From positions 2,287,001 to 2,351,000 of the forward strand of contig NC_065417.1 of NCBI RefSeq assembly GCF_024362695.1: DNA of 64,000 nucleotides, written 5' to 3'. Shown here one piece after another: positions 30,841 through 43,332 of the stretch; within the stretch, counting starts at the first letter, position 1, and each line of letters starts with the position of its first letter. The notes beneath the pieces were generated by a model. The model had not been told where the DNA came from. It did no database searches and was given only the letters and a program-made list of their open reading frames with translations. The stretch is from Pectinophora gossypiella. Its lineage: Eukaryota; Arthropoda; Insecta; Lepidoptera; Gelechiidae. The position numbers were made by a program, and so were the translations under genes.

Positions 30841-31037
30841 GCCTACAGGTCCCTATTGGACCTAGTGGGTTACTAAGGTAAACAAAACTGCAACATCGTC
30901 CACTTTTTTACTCTCTCTGGCATCGAATCGATTACGTTCCATTACACTGTCGCTTTGTTTCCAGTTTATACTCCATTTGTTAAAGGAAATAAAAACGAAA
31001 TGGAAAACAAAACGAACTATAACATCGTTAGACACAC

Positions 31038-31385
31038 AGGCAGCGTGGTGGAGTATGCTCCATAGCTCCTTTGGTTTATTGAGGGGAGGCCTGTGTCCTG
31101 CTACTTACATAATATTATAAATAGCACAGGTCTCCCCGCAATCAACCGGAGGGGGTGTGGAAAATACTCCACGCTGCTCCAGTGCGGGTGTTTTGGGTCC
31201 GCATGATCTTCTTGGTTGGTTGGTTAGAGCATTGAGCTCACGATCTGGAAGTTCGATTCCCGATGCCGACACTGTCGAAATCGCTTTAAGACTATAGATC
31301 CTTTGTTTGTTAATGAGACTGCAGGCTGAATCACATGGCTATCCGAAAAAGTAAGATGATTCCGTGCTTCGGAAGGCACGTTAAA
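31038..31385 (+). mobile_element. Rearranged SINE family A pieces
   Basis: A tail piece on plus (GCGTGGTGGAGTATGCTCCA), a tail piece on minus (31120-31190), then a head and body on plus (31200-31385, GAAGTTCGATTCCCGATGCC). The complex suggests several insertions or an inversion. Confidence 0.65.
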
Positions 31386-31587
31386 ATACACTTAGGTATA
31401 CATTGGCAAATATGATTGGCCAACCGGTGGGTAATTTTGACAGGTCGTTTGATTTCGAAATAGGCCTGAACAAGTGGTGTTGCTTCAATGGAGTCTTGCT
31501 TTTGAAGGTTGACAATACAGAACCCCTCAGTTTGTGAGGGCTTCGTTTGATTTGATCAAAGGACCTCTAGACAATGGCGTATATATA

Positions 31588-31749
31588 CAGGATGTTAGTG
31601 ACATCGTAACGAATACTAAAGGGGATGATTCTGGCCATGATTCTGAGTTAATAATGTTAATTATCAAGTGGAATTTTCGGGAAGGAAATTCTACTTGATG
31701 TCAACTCAGAAACATGGTCAGAATAATCCCCCTCAGTATTCGTTACGAT
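31588..31749. mobile_element. Hairpin MITE, right end replaced by LINE fragment
   Basis: TGTTAGTGACATCGTAACGA at the left; the right arm stops at GTATTCGTTACGATG and runs into a LINE 3' UTR. Confidence 0.82.
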
Positions 31750-31940
31750 GAAATCAGAAATCAGAATCATTTATTCAACGTAATTATCATGGATAAACTT
31801 GTTGAAGGTCAATGTTACATTTTTGAATTTACGTCATTTCGCAAGGTGTTATGGCTGAGGAGAAGAAATGACAAGAAACTGCAACAGCAACGCATCTTTA
31901 AATCAATGAGGGTACATTACAAGTTATTTAATAACTAGAC
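31750..31940 (-). mobile_element. LINE 3' UTR fragment
   Basis: AATCAGAATCATTTATTCAA through GGGTACATTACAAGTTATTT; nearly identical to 5510-5690. Confidence 0.78.
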
Positions 31941-31991
31941 TAGTCACTTACATTCCGTAAAAGTAGGTACAGGTAGCCATACAAGTAGGTA

Positions 31992-32215
31992 TGAGTGTTA
32001 GTGACACCTTAACGAATACTAAGGGGGATGATTCAGCTCATGATTCTGAGTTAATATCAAGTAGAATTTCCTGTCGGAAAATTCCTGAAAATGTTACTGT
32101 TATTTATTATTTTCAGTTCCATACTTTTGCGACTTAAAATTCCACTTGATATCAACTCAGAATCTGAATCATCCCTCAAAGTTTTCGTTATGATATCACT
32201 AACACTCTGTATATA
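31992..32215. mobile_element. Hairpin MITE copy
   Basis: GAGTGTTAGTGACACCTTAA to ATATCACTAACACTCTGT. Confidence 0.85.
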
Positions 32216-32524
32216 AGTACTTACTTACATTTGTATGAACAGCTTGTACAGGTAATAACATAATATACATACATAAACTCGTGCCTATTTCCCACTGGGG
32301 TAAGCAGATAGTATGGAACTGCGGGTTGGTGGAGTTGTTTAAATAGCCTGGGACAACAAAGTACAGTGTCACAAAGTGATTTAGACAATGTCCCCTCGGG
32401 AATCGAACCCGGACCTCCAGATCGTGAGCCCAACGTGCTATACGTGTACTTCGACAGAGGGGAATGAGTATAAATGATTGACCAATAAATGATTTATCTG
32501 TTTATTTATTTTCAGTGATGTAAC

Positions 32525-32528
<4 letters not shown>

Positions 32529-32583
<55 letters not shown>

Positions 32584-32647
32584 TGCGTGCGTGGATGCGT
32601 GCGTGCGTGCGTGCGTGCGTGCTTGCGTGCGTGTGTGTGTGTGTGTC
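32529..32647. repeat. (GT)n/(GTGC)n microsatellite
   Basis: About 118 bp: a (GT)n run, a (GTGC)n-type run with GTGGATGC and GCTTGC interruptions, then (GT)n. The open frames over it are artefacts. Confidence 0.97.
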
Positions 32648-33323
32648 ACACGCAAACCGCTTGACTCTTGCAGGGTAGATACCTGCATATATACGTACAT
32701 AATATGTTGCAGTCGATTAATATCTCCACTCTCCCCCCTTCGGATACGAAATGGGATCAAATGGCACCCTCTCACTGTTTGTCCTTCTAACCCATTTACT
32801 ATACAATCGTGCTATACACGATGAATATTGTGTTTTATCTAGTGGCATATTACACGCCTATTTCCCACCGGGGTAGGCAGAGACAATAGGCCACTTGACA
32901 ATCTAGTCACATGAGGTATTTTTAACGAAACGTCAAAACGGGAGTTTTCTTCGGAGTTTGTTTTGAAATACTGTCATGTGACGTAATCAATAAAAACGGT
33001 TAAACGTCGTATTCATTGTTACTTAATTCATAAATAAAATTCGAAAATTAGTCGTAAAGTAAAAAGACATTGATTTTTGATAATCTTAGACTGGCTTCTA
33101 AATCAAATCAAATCAATTCTATTCTATTTCTAGATTACCATTTTATAATTTATCTTTGACTCAGACAAAAATACCCTATTATGTTAGATTTAACCGCAAA
33201 TAACATCAACTGTATAAACAAAGAAGGAAAGGAAGAAAGAAAAAAACAAGAAGAAGATGGAAAGAGAGGATGGGGAAGACCTAGAAGAGCTTACATGGAG
33301 CAGATTAAAGAGAAGTAAGGAAA

Positions 33324-33653
33324 CAACAGCCTCCGTGGTCTAGTGGTTAGAGCGTTAGGCTCACGATCTGGAGGTCCGGGTTCGATTCCCGATGGGGACA
33401 TTGTCGAAATCACTTTGTGAGACTGTCCTTTGTTTGGTAAGGACTTTTCAGGCTTGAATCACCTGATTGTCCGAAAAAGTAAGATGATTCCGTGCTTCGG
33501 AGGGCACGTTAAGCCGTTGGTCCCGGCTAGTAGCCGTTAAAACACCTCCACCAATCCGCATTGGAGCAGCGTGGTGGAGTATGCTCCATAGCCCCTCCGG
33601 TTGATTGAGGGGAGGCCTGTGCCCAGCAGTGGGACGTATATAGGCAGTTTATG
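33324..33653 (+). mobile_element. SINE family A, complete, with 9-bp target duplication
   Basis: GTAAGGAAA flanks it at 33315-33323 and 33654-33662. Confidence 0.93.
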
Positions 33654-33654
33654 T

Positions 33655-33787
33655 GTAAGGAAAGGAAGAGGGAAGAAGGGAAAGGGAAAAAAAATGAAAA
33701 AAAGGGAAAGCAAAAGGGGGGGAGGGGGAGGCGGAGGTGGCTGCGGAGGGGGAGGGGAGGGTGAGGGGTAGGGGGAAGGAGGGAGGT
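33655..33787 (+). repeat. Polypurine tract with long G-runs
   Basis: About 130 bp almost entirely A and G, with several runs of four or more G. Confidence 0.95.
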
Positions 33788-33842
33788 TATAAAGAAGTGA
33801 AAGAATTGGCCTTTGATAGACAAGAATGGAGAATGCTACACT

Positions 33843-34038
33843 GGGGTGAATCTCAAAATTTCAAGTTTGGTGGCGAAATTTCATCTTATTTTTTCGTGAA
33901 AAATTGGGTTCCGACATGAAAAAGATCCAAAAGGATCCTCGGTTCCGACATGAAAAAGGAATTTTTCAATTCCCAATTTTCACGAAAAAATTATATGACA
34001 GTTCGCCACCAAACTTGACACATTTTGATATTCACCCA
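33843..34038. mobile_element. Foldback MITE nested in LINE
   Basis: GGGTGAATCTCAAAATTTCA and AAGTTTGGTGGCGAA pair with TTCGCCACCAAACTT and ATTTTGATATTCACCC. The LINE sequence is interrupted after GCTACAC. A possible 4-bp CACT duplication. Confidence 0.85.
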
Positions 34039-34187
34039 CTGACAAGAGCGTGTGAACATTAATGTGGCTGGTGAAAAGTTTCTTCAAATATAAATATAGT
34101 TTACTTATATAGTTTTTGTTGTTTATTTGTGACAACATGCAAACACACACCATATTATACAATCCATACATAATCTGCACCCACTTT

Positions 34188-35550
34188 AGAATAGAATAGA
34201 ATAGAATAGAATAACTTTATTCCCAAAACAGTGCAGTACAATAGTAGAGAAGATAAAGATAAGTATACAAATCAAAAATACACTGCCAGGGAAAAGGGAC
34301 TGACTCAGCATGTTGTTGCGAAGGATAGTAGAAATACCACTCTTAGCAACACTGATATTCTGCCAGTACCTAAGTTACGCTTATAAATACTTTGAACTAT
34401 CGTGCCAACAAAAAGTGTCGGGATTTAATTACAATAAATAAGAAAATAAGCAAATTTAATTATGAAGAAAATATATGAATTAAGGGGTTACGAAAAATAT
34501 GAAAGTATTAGTCAAAGGTAGATAGTATGCCAAGGGGTTAAAGTATACATAATAGATACGACAAATAAACAGATGTGTAAAATAAAAGCCACAGATAAAC
34601 AGATAACGAGAGAGATTCATAAATTATATATGACAAGTAGATGTATATAACATAATTATGAAATAAGTATAAAGTTCAGTTACCGACAAACGCAAACACA
34701 TCAAATCTTACTTTTATGGGGAGCGCTGAAGGCTCTCACCCGGTACAACGTTTAAGACAACAGGCCTGAGGGTGCCCAGTTGGGCGCGAACCTCGGCTCA
34801 GGGCGTCGTCTGAGAGGAAAAATATTTGAAAGAATTAATCGACCCTAGTGGGTCGATAGCGATAAGCGCTGAATGAGGGAAATCGTCGACCCCGCCGGCG
34901 GGGTCGGTATCGGGGCCCTTACTCACCCATCACCTTGTGCAACAGTACCCACCTAATTTGTCTGCCTCATTTTGTCATTGTTATTATGTACATTATATCC
35001 GCTCTCATTCATTTATAATATGTATTTTGATTTGTCAAACTTTTTAATTGGCTGTATAAGTATGTAATCTTAAGTTGTTAATACTGTAGTTTTATGCTGT
35101 AAAGTTTACAATAAACGATAAAATAAATAATAAATAAATAAACTACTTTGCCTTTTCCTTTTATGGATCTGTGTTATCTTTTAAATAAATAAACACCTAA
35201 TAATAGTCCCGAGATATGGAAACGAAAGACTAATAATAATAAAAGTTAAAATATTAATAATAATGTAAAAGTTAATAAAGATTTTAATAAAGAAACTTCA
35301 TGCCAAAAATTTACAAATTGTTTAACTTTGCGTTCAACCCCAGAGGGTGGTAATCTAACCCTTCCCCTTAGGGGATAAAATTTGCCTTTCATATTGAATT
35401 CATATATTGGATTATTATTGAACGGTAGCTAATTACATTGTAGACGTTATTAAAGGAACAAAGCAACGAGATTTTGAAACGTATAATGTCTGAAAACAAG
35501 ATTAAGCATTGGCATACTCATCTTTAACGATATATCCTCAAAAAATAGAA
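34188..35550. other. Intergenic stretch, LINE tails and AT-rich DNA
   Basis: Holds an (AGAAT)n-started LINE tail (34188-34420), a jockey-like LINE fragment (34715-34925, described separately) and AT-rich sequence with AATAAA clusters near 35100-35280. No host exon seen. Confidence 0.6.
34715..34925 (-). mobile_element. Jockey-like LINE 3' end fragment
   Basis: GGGAGCGCTGAAGGCTCTCA to GACCCCGCCGGCGGGGTCGG. Confidence 0.87.
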
Positions 35551-35554
35551 AAAT

Positions 35555-35777
35555 ACAGGGTGTTAGTGATATCGTAACGAAAACCTTGACGGATAATTCA
35601 AAGCATGATTCTGAGTTGATATCAAATGAAATTTTCCGTCGCACTGAAAATAATCCAAAAAAACATCGCACTGAAAATAATTTTCCGACAAGAAATTTAA
35701 TTTTCACTTGATATCAACTCAGAATCATGGTCTGAATCATCCCCCTCAGTATTCGTTACGATGTCACTAACACCAGG
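35555..35777. mobile_element. Hairpin MITE copy
   Basis: ACAGGGTGTTAGTGATATCG to CGATGTCACTAACACC. A half copy follows at 35838-35917. Confidence 0.87.
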
Positions 35778-36306
35778 TACGGTTTTTTACATAAGCGACT
35801 GCCTATCTGACTTCCTTCACTCATTACCTAAGGCAACAGAAAATTCCACTTGATATTAACTAATGAGCTGAATTATCCCCCTCAGTATTTGTTACGGTGT
35901 CACTAACATTCTGTATTTAAGTACCTATGCAAAGATAACAATCACTTATTAATTTGAATTAAAAAGAAGCTGAAATAATTAAATGCAAATTGCTTACAGA
36001 CGGGTTTTATGCATTCATTAGCATTTAAATGATACCCTGTGCTCTTGAACCTCTGACTCTAGAAAAAAGTGGGTACTTACATAAATGGGTTAACCGATTG
36101 CGACCTAGGGTCCGTCTTGTTGTTTTATGTTTAATTGACACGGTTGTTCTTTTTTCAAAGTCGGAAAACCGAATGTCCCTTTTAAAATCCAAACCCTAGT
36201 TCCTGGAAATCTAGGCCTTAGGAGATTAAAATTGAAGTGAGGTTCTAAAAATAAAAAGCACAATTTACAGTTCGCTTAAAAATGTTTTATGTACCTACTT
36301 ATAGCT

Positions 36307-36622
36307 AACGGCCTCCGTGGTCCAGCGGTTGAGCGTTCTGCTCACGATCCGGAGGTCCCAGGTTCGAATCCCGGTGGGGAGAAATCTCTTTGTGAGACAA
36401 AACTAGGGGTTTGGTTAGAACATTGCAGGCTGATCACCTGATTTTGCAGAAGTTGAGCCGTTCGGAAGGCACGTTAAGTCGTTGGTCCCGGTTATTACGT
36501 ACTGATGTAAGTTAGTAGTCGTTACATGAGTCACGTCAGGGGCCTTTGGCGGCTCAATAATAACCCTGACACCAGGGTTGTGAGGTTGGTCATCCACCTC
36601 ACAACCCACACGATAGAAGACT
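36307..36622 (+). mobile_element. SINE family B, complete
   Basis: Head GGCCTCCGTGGTCCAGCGGT; tail CACACGATAGAAG. Confidence 0.9.
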
Positions 36623-36924
36623 TATAGCTAAAAATATTAATTGGTTAATTTACAGTTCACTGGTAAACTTAACAAAATGATTTCATGTTTAATATTAAAT
36701 TAAATTAATGTCTTCTCAGCCCGGAGGAACAATTAAATTAATTTATTTAGGCTACTCTGACGTCGTCAGAGAAGTCCCGCGAATTCTCTTTAGTGGATAT
36801 ATTGATTAAATTGTTTTAGGGTGGCCATGACGAATACAGTACAAAATATAACTACAAAAAGAGTAGTTACTATATTGTGTACAAACAAACTCAGACATCA
36901 TTACAAACATAATTATAGTGATGA

Positions 36925-37250
36925 ATAAGAGCTTGCCTCTCCCTTTGATGTCGCAGGTTCGAATCCAGCACAGGCCTAAACCAATGATTGTCGAATTTGT
37001 TTTCGAATTCATGTTTGGAACATAAATGATTATTACGTGCTCAGTGTAGGAAAACATCGTGAGGAAACCCACATTCTCGAGAAATGCATCTTCGGAGGTA
37101 TGTGACCAACCTGTATTGGGCTGGTTTTTCCTTCGCAGGTTGGAAGTTCAGACAGGCCGTCGCTTCTGTAAAAAACCGGACCTGTCAAATCTGGTTAGGT
37201 AAATGGACCTAGGCAAAACGGGATAACGCTATGGAGATGATGGTGTATAA
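36925..37250 (+). mobile_element. SINE family C, head partly lost
   Basis: Starts at GAGCTTGCCTCTCCCTTTGA; B box GCAGGTTCGAATCC; tail CGCTATGGAGATGATGG. Confidence 0.85.
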
Positions 37251-37254
37251 TTTA

Positions 37255-38040
37255 CAACATTATATTGTGTGTTATATCGAGGTTTAAAAGGATTAAGCGA
37301 CACTGAGCGAAATTGACTTATATTATGTATGTTATAAACATATTTGTGTATATGTTTATGTATGTGTGTATATACGTACTTATATGTTATATTTAAATAG
37401 GTATAATATAAAATGCATAGCTTTCTTTCTTCTTATTAATATTATTATTTTCTTAGTTGTAATGTACAAGTCACTGTTTTATTTTATTTTTTTAATTTCT
37501 TTTTTCTAGACTGTTTTGTTTTGCATTGTATTACTTTGAACATCATTGCATAATGCGCTTAGTTACAAAGTGTTACACTTGATAACACTTTGTAACTTAA
37601 AAAATATGGGGTAACCTGTTAATTGCTTAGCGTTTAGAATTAAGATTGTAACAACATCATTGAATACACATTAAGCTGTTGGATACCTGAATAACAAATA
37701 AATAAAAAATAAATAAAAAGTAATAAAAAATACAGATGTGGGTCCATTTGGAATCACTATTTCATTTATTTAATTAATATTTTCCATAATTACTACATTC
37801 AGAGGAATTTAGTATTTGCTTTCTGATATTTTCAAAAAAAAATTACGTATATATTTAGATACTAACTCGTATGTCATGTTAATATTTACATTATTATATT
37901 GCCATATTTCAAAAGCTTCATTCAAATCTCTTTATGCGGAACAAATTGAATATTTGGAAGGAAAACTAGTAAACTAATTTATTTTCCGGATAAAAGGATT
38001 TGATCTTGTATCGAAAGGGTTTAAATGGGGTAACGTACCG
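37255..38040. other. AT-rich intergenic DNA
   Basis: Low-complexity TATGTAT stretches, a 15-bp inverted repeat TTACAAAGTGTTACA / TGTAACAC region near 37565-37600, and AATAAATAAA near 37690. No gene seen. Confidence 0.6.
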
Positions 38041-38164
38041 TAAACCCGAAATTTTGTCATCCCGAAATATTGTTGTCAAATTGGCGGTTTACTGATAATT
38101 TTTTTTCTATTTGGCCGACTGCGGGACGCTCCGGGATAGGACGAGGCAACCCAGTTTTTTTTGC

Positions 38165-38440
38165 ACTTCTTGATCTTCTTCTATGGCGTGGATTACCAAC
38201 CCCATCAACCCTGGTGTCAGGGTTATAGGCCTCTGACATGACTCATGTAACGACTACTAACTTATATCAGTAAGTAATAACCGGGACCAACGGCTTAACG
38301 TGGCTTCCGAAGCACGGATCGTCTTACATTTTGGACAATCAGGAGATCAGCCTGTAATGTCCTAACCAAATTAGGGATCACAAAGTGATTTTTGTGATTT
38401 ATCCCCACCGGGATTCGACCTTGGGACCACCGGATCGTGA
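38165..38440 (-). mobile_element. SINE family B, shortened copy
   Basis: Tail near TCTTCTTCTATGGCGTGGAT, core CGGCTTAACGTGGCTTCC, B box GGGATTCGACC; the far head end is lost. Confidence 0.82.
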
Positions 38441-38848
38441 GCACAAGTTTTCCCAAACTAGGCAGAGCCTGTATCTTGGGAATCCGTGGACAATGGGATA
38501 CAAGTCTTGTAAGATTGACGCAAAATTTGCCAACAATAATAATAACCACATGAAACTTAAAATATAAATATAAAATTGAATAAGAATGGGTTACATCTAA
38601 GTATTGGAATGTGGGTATGTAAGTTGCGTGCTAATGTGTCCTATATTTCCAAAAACCATGGTCACGATGTGTCGAAAGTGTGAAATTCGGCGCCAATCGC
38701 GCCGCTATGGCTTCACTCTTATTGGACCAAATTGATTACGTATATTACGAGGGTGGTATCTATTATGGCCTCACTCGAATCCGCGAATGGTAACACCACG
38801 TCTTCGTTATTTTTGAATATTTCAATTGTTTGTAAGTCTTACTATTCA

Positions 38849-39170
38849 GTCTCCGTGGTCTAGTGGTTGGAGCGTTAGGCTCACGATCTGGAGGTCCGGG
38901 TTCGATTCCCGATGGGGACTTTGTCGAAATCACTTTGTGAGACTGTCCTGTGTTTATTAAGGACTTTTCAGGCTTGAATCACCCGATTGTCCGAAAAAGT
39001 AAGATGATTCCATGCTGCGGAGGGCATGTTAAGCCGTTGGTTCCGGCTATTAGCCGTAAAAACACCTCCACCAACCCGCAGTGGAGCAGCGTGGTGGAGG
39101 ATGCTCCATACCCCCTCCGGTTGATTGAGGGGAGGCTTGTGCCCGGCAGTATATAGGCTGTTTATGTATA
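38849..39170 (+). mobile_element. SINE family A, complete, with 9-bp target duplication
   Basis: TACTATTCA flanks it (38840-38848, 39171-39179). Confidence 0.9.
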
Positions 39171-39202
39171 TACTATTCAATAAGTCTATTGGAAAGGATA
39201 TT

Positions 39203-39477
39203 TCAAATTTCGAATTGTAGCGGTGACAGCGACTCTCCAAACGGCGACCCTCGCTACGGCGAGTCTCTTTACGGCGAGTGGCCTTATTTTCCCTCTGCGT
39301 CGAGCGAGTTTTGACGTTATAGTACAGTTATGGTAAAAACTGTTTTGCTATATTCTTAAAAATATTGTATGTAGCGTGATTAAAAATGTGTTTTGAACTG
39401 TACATATAAATGACAGACGTGATGTCAAGCAGTCGCCATTCGGGGAGTCGCTGTCAACGCCACAATTCGAAATTTGA
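39203..39477. mobile_element. Foldback MITE
   Basis: TCAAATTTCGAATTGTAGCG with GACAGCGACTC pairs with GAGTCGCTGTC and CACAATTCGAAATTTGA. Confidence 0.85.
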
Positions 39478-40054
39478 ATTCCAGTAGTTCAACTGGTAAG
39501 ACTACTGGCAATCGTGGGTATTTTTTTAGAAAGCTCAGTGAGATGATGATGACTTAAGTCCTTTGAAAGAAACTTCGAACCCTGGATAGGTATCTACGGA
39601 AAGTTTTCAACATTTCCAATGTCTCGTTCGTTCCTTATATAGTGGCGGGATATTCGATGTATTTACTTGCCTCCTGTCAATGTGAGAGCTTTCAATTCAA
39701 AGTACATGTGCTCGGATGGTTGGCCGCGAGACTGAGCGACGTAGAGTAGTGACGAACAGTTACACTATTACGAGTAAAGCTAAGCGCACATTGCAGCCGA
39801 ATCGAAGCCGAACAGTTACTTAGTTACTTTTATTAAAACCGATCACCTTGTCCAAAAGTCCGATGATCCGTGCTTCGGCCGTTGGTCCCAAAGTCCCAAA
39901 TATGTTAGCAGCTATCTATACGTCCCATATAATTAAAGGACAAGTCTATTGAAATTAATCGGGTACAATTGCTGGGAACAATAATTGTGATCCAAACGTG
40001 CGTATAAATTCATAAAGTCAAATTCAGTTATTTAGAGCCCAACCCGGGATAGGC

Positions 40055-40320
40055 TAGATTCCAACTAGTCAAATCAGTTACTTTTTACTAAACGTTAAAA
40101 CACGAAATTACTATGAAATTTGTCTAAAAAGCACACTGTGACGTCATAGAAAACGTGATAAAATGACGAACTTATTATTAAGTAAGTAAACGACTTAAAA
40201 GTAAGGAAACGATTAAAATTCGTAAATAAGTGAAATAGAAAAAAGATAATGTTTTATGTTAATCTTTCTTTATTTTGTAATTAGAATTTCATAATTTATC
40301 TTGAACCTAGAACACGACCC
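40055..40320. repeat. Dispersed repeat, inverted copy of 19130-19405
   Basis: CAACTAGTCAAATCAGTTAC through AATTTATCTTGAACC. Confidence 0.75.
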
Positions 40321-41480
40321 AATTACATAACCCAAGATCCGAGATACCGCCGTAAGTCCTGCGTTTTCTGAACAGGGTGATCTCGGACTTTTGCATTAAA
40401 AAATAATTGTAATACCTATTAATCATTCCTTGAATATAATGTTTCAAGAAAACACTGTAATTGGGTGACTTTATCGACTATTTATTAATTTCCATCGTAA
40501 TTCTTTTCACAACCAACGTCTCCTAGCAAAAGTCTGGGAACCAATCCAATCCCGGTCTTCATTTGTTTCGATCGCCGCGTAATTCTCACTTCCGTTCCCG
40601 CCTTTTCTGTTTACTTACTTTTTAAATTAATTAATGAGATGTCTAACATTTTCAAATATAAACAATTTATATTAATTCTATTTAATAATATCTTAAATCA
40701 TTAAAATACTTTAAAATGATAAAAGTGCAGGTAAACTAATAGTCCATATAAATTCCATCGTTTCGCAACTTTTAACTTTAATCTAACTAATATTCACGTT
40801 AGACATTGAGATATCTACTTGCAGATAATTAAACTTCTTTTAGAGTCGATGATTTCTATGCTATGATCAGTTCCAATGGCATTCTGAAGGCGTTGTAAAT
40901 TGGAGCTGCCAATATGGAAGCAATTTATGAGGGTGCTAATCGCTTCCCATTAAAATGAGATGTATGTACTTTTGTTTAAGATTTACTAACCTTAGTGTAA
41001 AGTGTTTTTGGTATTTACTAAACAATTGGGCCTGAGTTGCCAAAATAAACATATACATTATCGTTATTATGTTTGTCATTTCCATATCTCGAGACTATGG
41101 AGTCCCGGACTTTGGAAGGCGTGTGTGGGGCTGAAGCCAACACGTAGAGGCCCCTTAAGACAATTTAATCTAAATGTTGTGTGACACCAACCGGCGATTA
41201 TCCCTGTATGCACTATGGGAGTGCACCATTATTATTAAAATACGTGTGATCATGACTAATGGTACATCTACAACTCCCTGCTCTATGCGCTGCACAGAGT
41301 AGACATTTGTTTACAAGACACCGGAATAGCGACTTCACAACGACATCTCCCACAAAGCGGTCTGTGTCGGTTTGTCGACTTGAGTTCCACGCGCGAAGAA
41401 TTGTTAAAATAGAAACCGTGGGGGAATTTTGCTTTTCATTTTATATTGTACAACCTTGTTTAATTGACTTAAGCATTCAA
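40320..41480. other. Intergenic DNA without recognised features
   Basis: AT-rich. The two small plus-strand frames (41002-41184, 41259-41498) show no motif, splice or initiation context that marks a gene. Confidence 0.5.
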
Positions 41481-41852
41481 TGGCCCCGATTCCTGTAGAC
41501 ACCTCCTAATTTTACTTTAAGTTATAACTGTCATTTTCTACTCGCCGAAAAGGAAAGGGATGGATGATTGACAGCTGTTAATTTTAGGAAGATTGAGTAA
41601 ATGAATGAATAACCCGGCGAATCAAAAAGGTATTCAAACCGTTTGACGTGTGCTGTCAACTTAATTCTGTCGGGTTATTAGCCAATGCAAATTTTTATAG
41701 GGTTGTTTTACATTTGTGCTTGAAATTGACGTGTGTTCCATAAATTTTGTGCTTGTCGATTACCCGTCCCTCTCCTTTTCGGCGGATAAGAAAATGACAG
41801 ATATAACTTAAAATTAAATTAGATGGTGTTTACGGGAATCAGCACCATTATT
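41480..41852. mobile_element. CCCCGATTCCTGCAG MITE, full length
   Basis: TGGCCCCGATTCCTGTAGAC to GGTGTTTACGGGAATCAGCA; all internal blocks present, about 370 bp. Confidence 0.9.
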
Positions 41853-42314
41853 AACATACTTATTTAAAGAAAACTAAATAAAAATGTAAACCAATTTCAA
41901 AACGCGTCTAATAAAAAGTAAGAAATATTTTTATAAATTCTAAAGTTGGCGCAAATAGAAAGACAGTCGAACTGCGTGTTCCACACGTTGTCGTAAAGTA
42001 ACTATGGTAGAGCATTTGCAGGTAATGAAGGTTGCTGAGCTCTTTATATTTTTACAAAACAAACCCTATTTTCTTGATAATCTCGTTTAGTCTAGAACAC
42101 CTGCTTCGCTTCAGGATGGCTACTTGTGTTAAGACTTTCAGTTTGGCTTCAGGGCTTTACTTTGGAGTTGCCTTTAGAATATATTTACTTAACTAGTGTT
42201 AAGCTGCGGTAAAGTATTATAAAAGAATGTTATTTAACATATTATAAGCTTATGACTATGTCATAAACGCCACAAAAAAAGAAAGAAATGAAATGAAGAT
42301 GATGAAGAATGTAA

Positions 42315-42440
42315 CGAAATTCATCAAAATAAACAATATCGCAAATTCACATTTGCGCGTATAAAAGCAAAATGCGCTATGACAACGAATGTTAAATAGC
42401 AATAATGCTTTTTCAAATGAATCGCTTCTATGTGTCGTCC
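42315..42440. mobile_element. Hairpin MITE, relative of 14468-14630
   Basis: CAATATCGCAAATTCACATT and AGCAATAATGCTTTTTCAAA with ATCGCTTCTATGTG. Confidence 0.6.
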
Positions 42441-42984
42441 TGGACATAGGCATCCACATTTGGTTTGTAGTTAAAAAAACATAGAACTTAGCTAAACATT
42501 ATTGATCATCAAAATTGTTGTCGCCCCCTTTCATTTGACAGATTTTTGGCTCAATTTGCTAAGGTCAAAGTCATTATTAAAAAAAGAAAAGAAAACAGAA
42601 TGCCGCGTAACAATTTGGAGGGAACGAAAAAGGACCGAAATTGAGGATTCCTATCCGAGATTCATTAGATTAATTTGTTTATCTAACAGATGTATCTTGG
42701 TAATAATATTCGATACACTTGTAAGTACTCATACATAGCATTTCGTGGTAATATAATGGTGTACTCAGTACTAATGGTATCTTAATTCATTTTTAATAGA
42801 ACTTTACCAACAATAGTCCATAAAGCAATCAGCGATAAGCTACATGGGGCGCCATTGTTTCATATAAGTACCACCTGCTGTCGCTATAGATTGATTCGCT
42901 GCCAATTTCAGCCATCTTAGTGTATAGGCAATAGATTATATCGCAGTATGAAGGAGCTCGAATGTGATGGCAAGGCAATTTACT

Positions 42985-43080
42985 TACACACTGGTGTTGA
43001 TTCCTGTAGACACTATCAAAGTTTATTTTTAGTTATACCGGTCATTTTCTTATCCGCCGAAAAGGAAAGGGACGAGTAAT
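42985..43080. mobile_element. CCCCGATTCCTGCAG MITE, left part only
   Basis: TGATTCCTGTAGACACTATC to CCGAAAAGGAAAGGGACG; joins a degenerate SINE A. Confidence 0.7.
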
Positions 43081-43332
43081 CCTCCGCGAGAGTGTAGGGC
43101 TCATTATCTGCAGTATCCGGGTTCGATTCCTGATGGAGACTGTCGAAATCTCTTTGTAATGGTCCTTTGGTTAGGACATTGCATAATTGAATCACGCGCG
43201 TGATTGTACGAAAAAGTAAGATGATTCCGTGCTTCGGAGGGCAAGTTAAGCCGTATGCTCCATACCCTTTCCGGTTGATGAAGGGGAAGCCTGTGCCCGT
43301 CGCGAGACGTTTATAAGTGTGCTGTTTACGTT
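43081..43332 (+). mobile_element. SINE family A, degenerate copy
   Basis: CCGGGTTCGATTCCTGATGG, core GCTTCGGAGGGCAAGTTAAG, and an internally deleted tail. Confidence 0.78.

Larger units (their letters stand above)
33235..34060 (+). mobile_element. LINE ORF2 C-terminus fragment split by a SINE and a foldback MITE
   Basis: RPRRAYMEQIKEK is coded at about 33275-33316; homology resumes after the SINE as YKEVKELAFDRQEWRMLH (33788-33842), then is broken again and resumes as GACAAGAGCGTG near 34040. The intact order is seen at 25225-25372. Confidence 0.8.

Noticed and set aside
32512..32824. Cys-Val and Thr-His repeat 'proteins'
   Set aside because: Translations of the (GT)n/(GTGC)n microsatellite.
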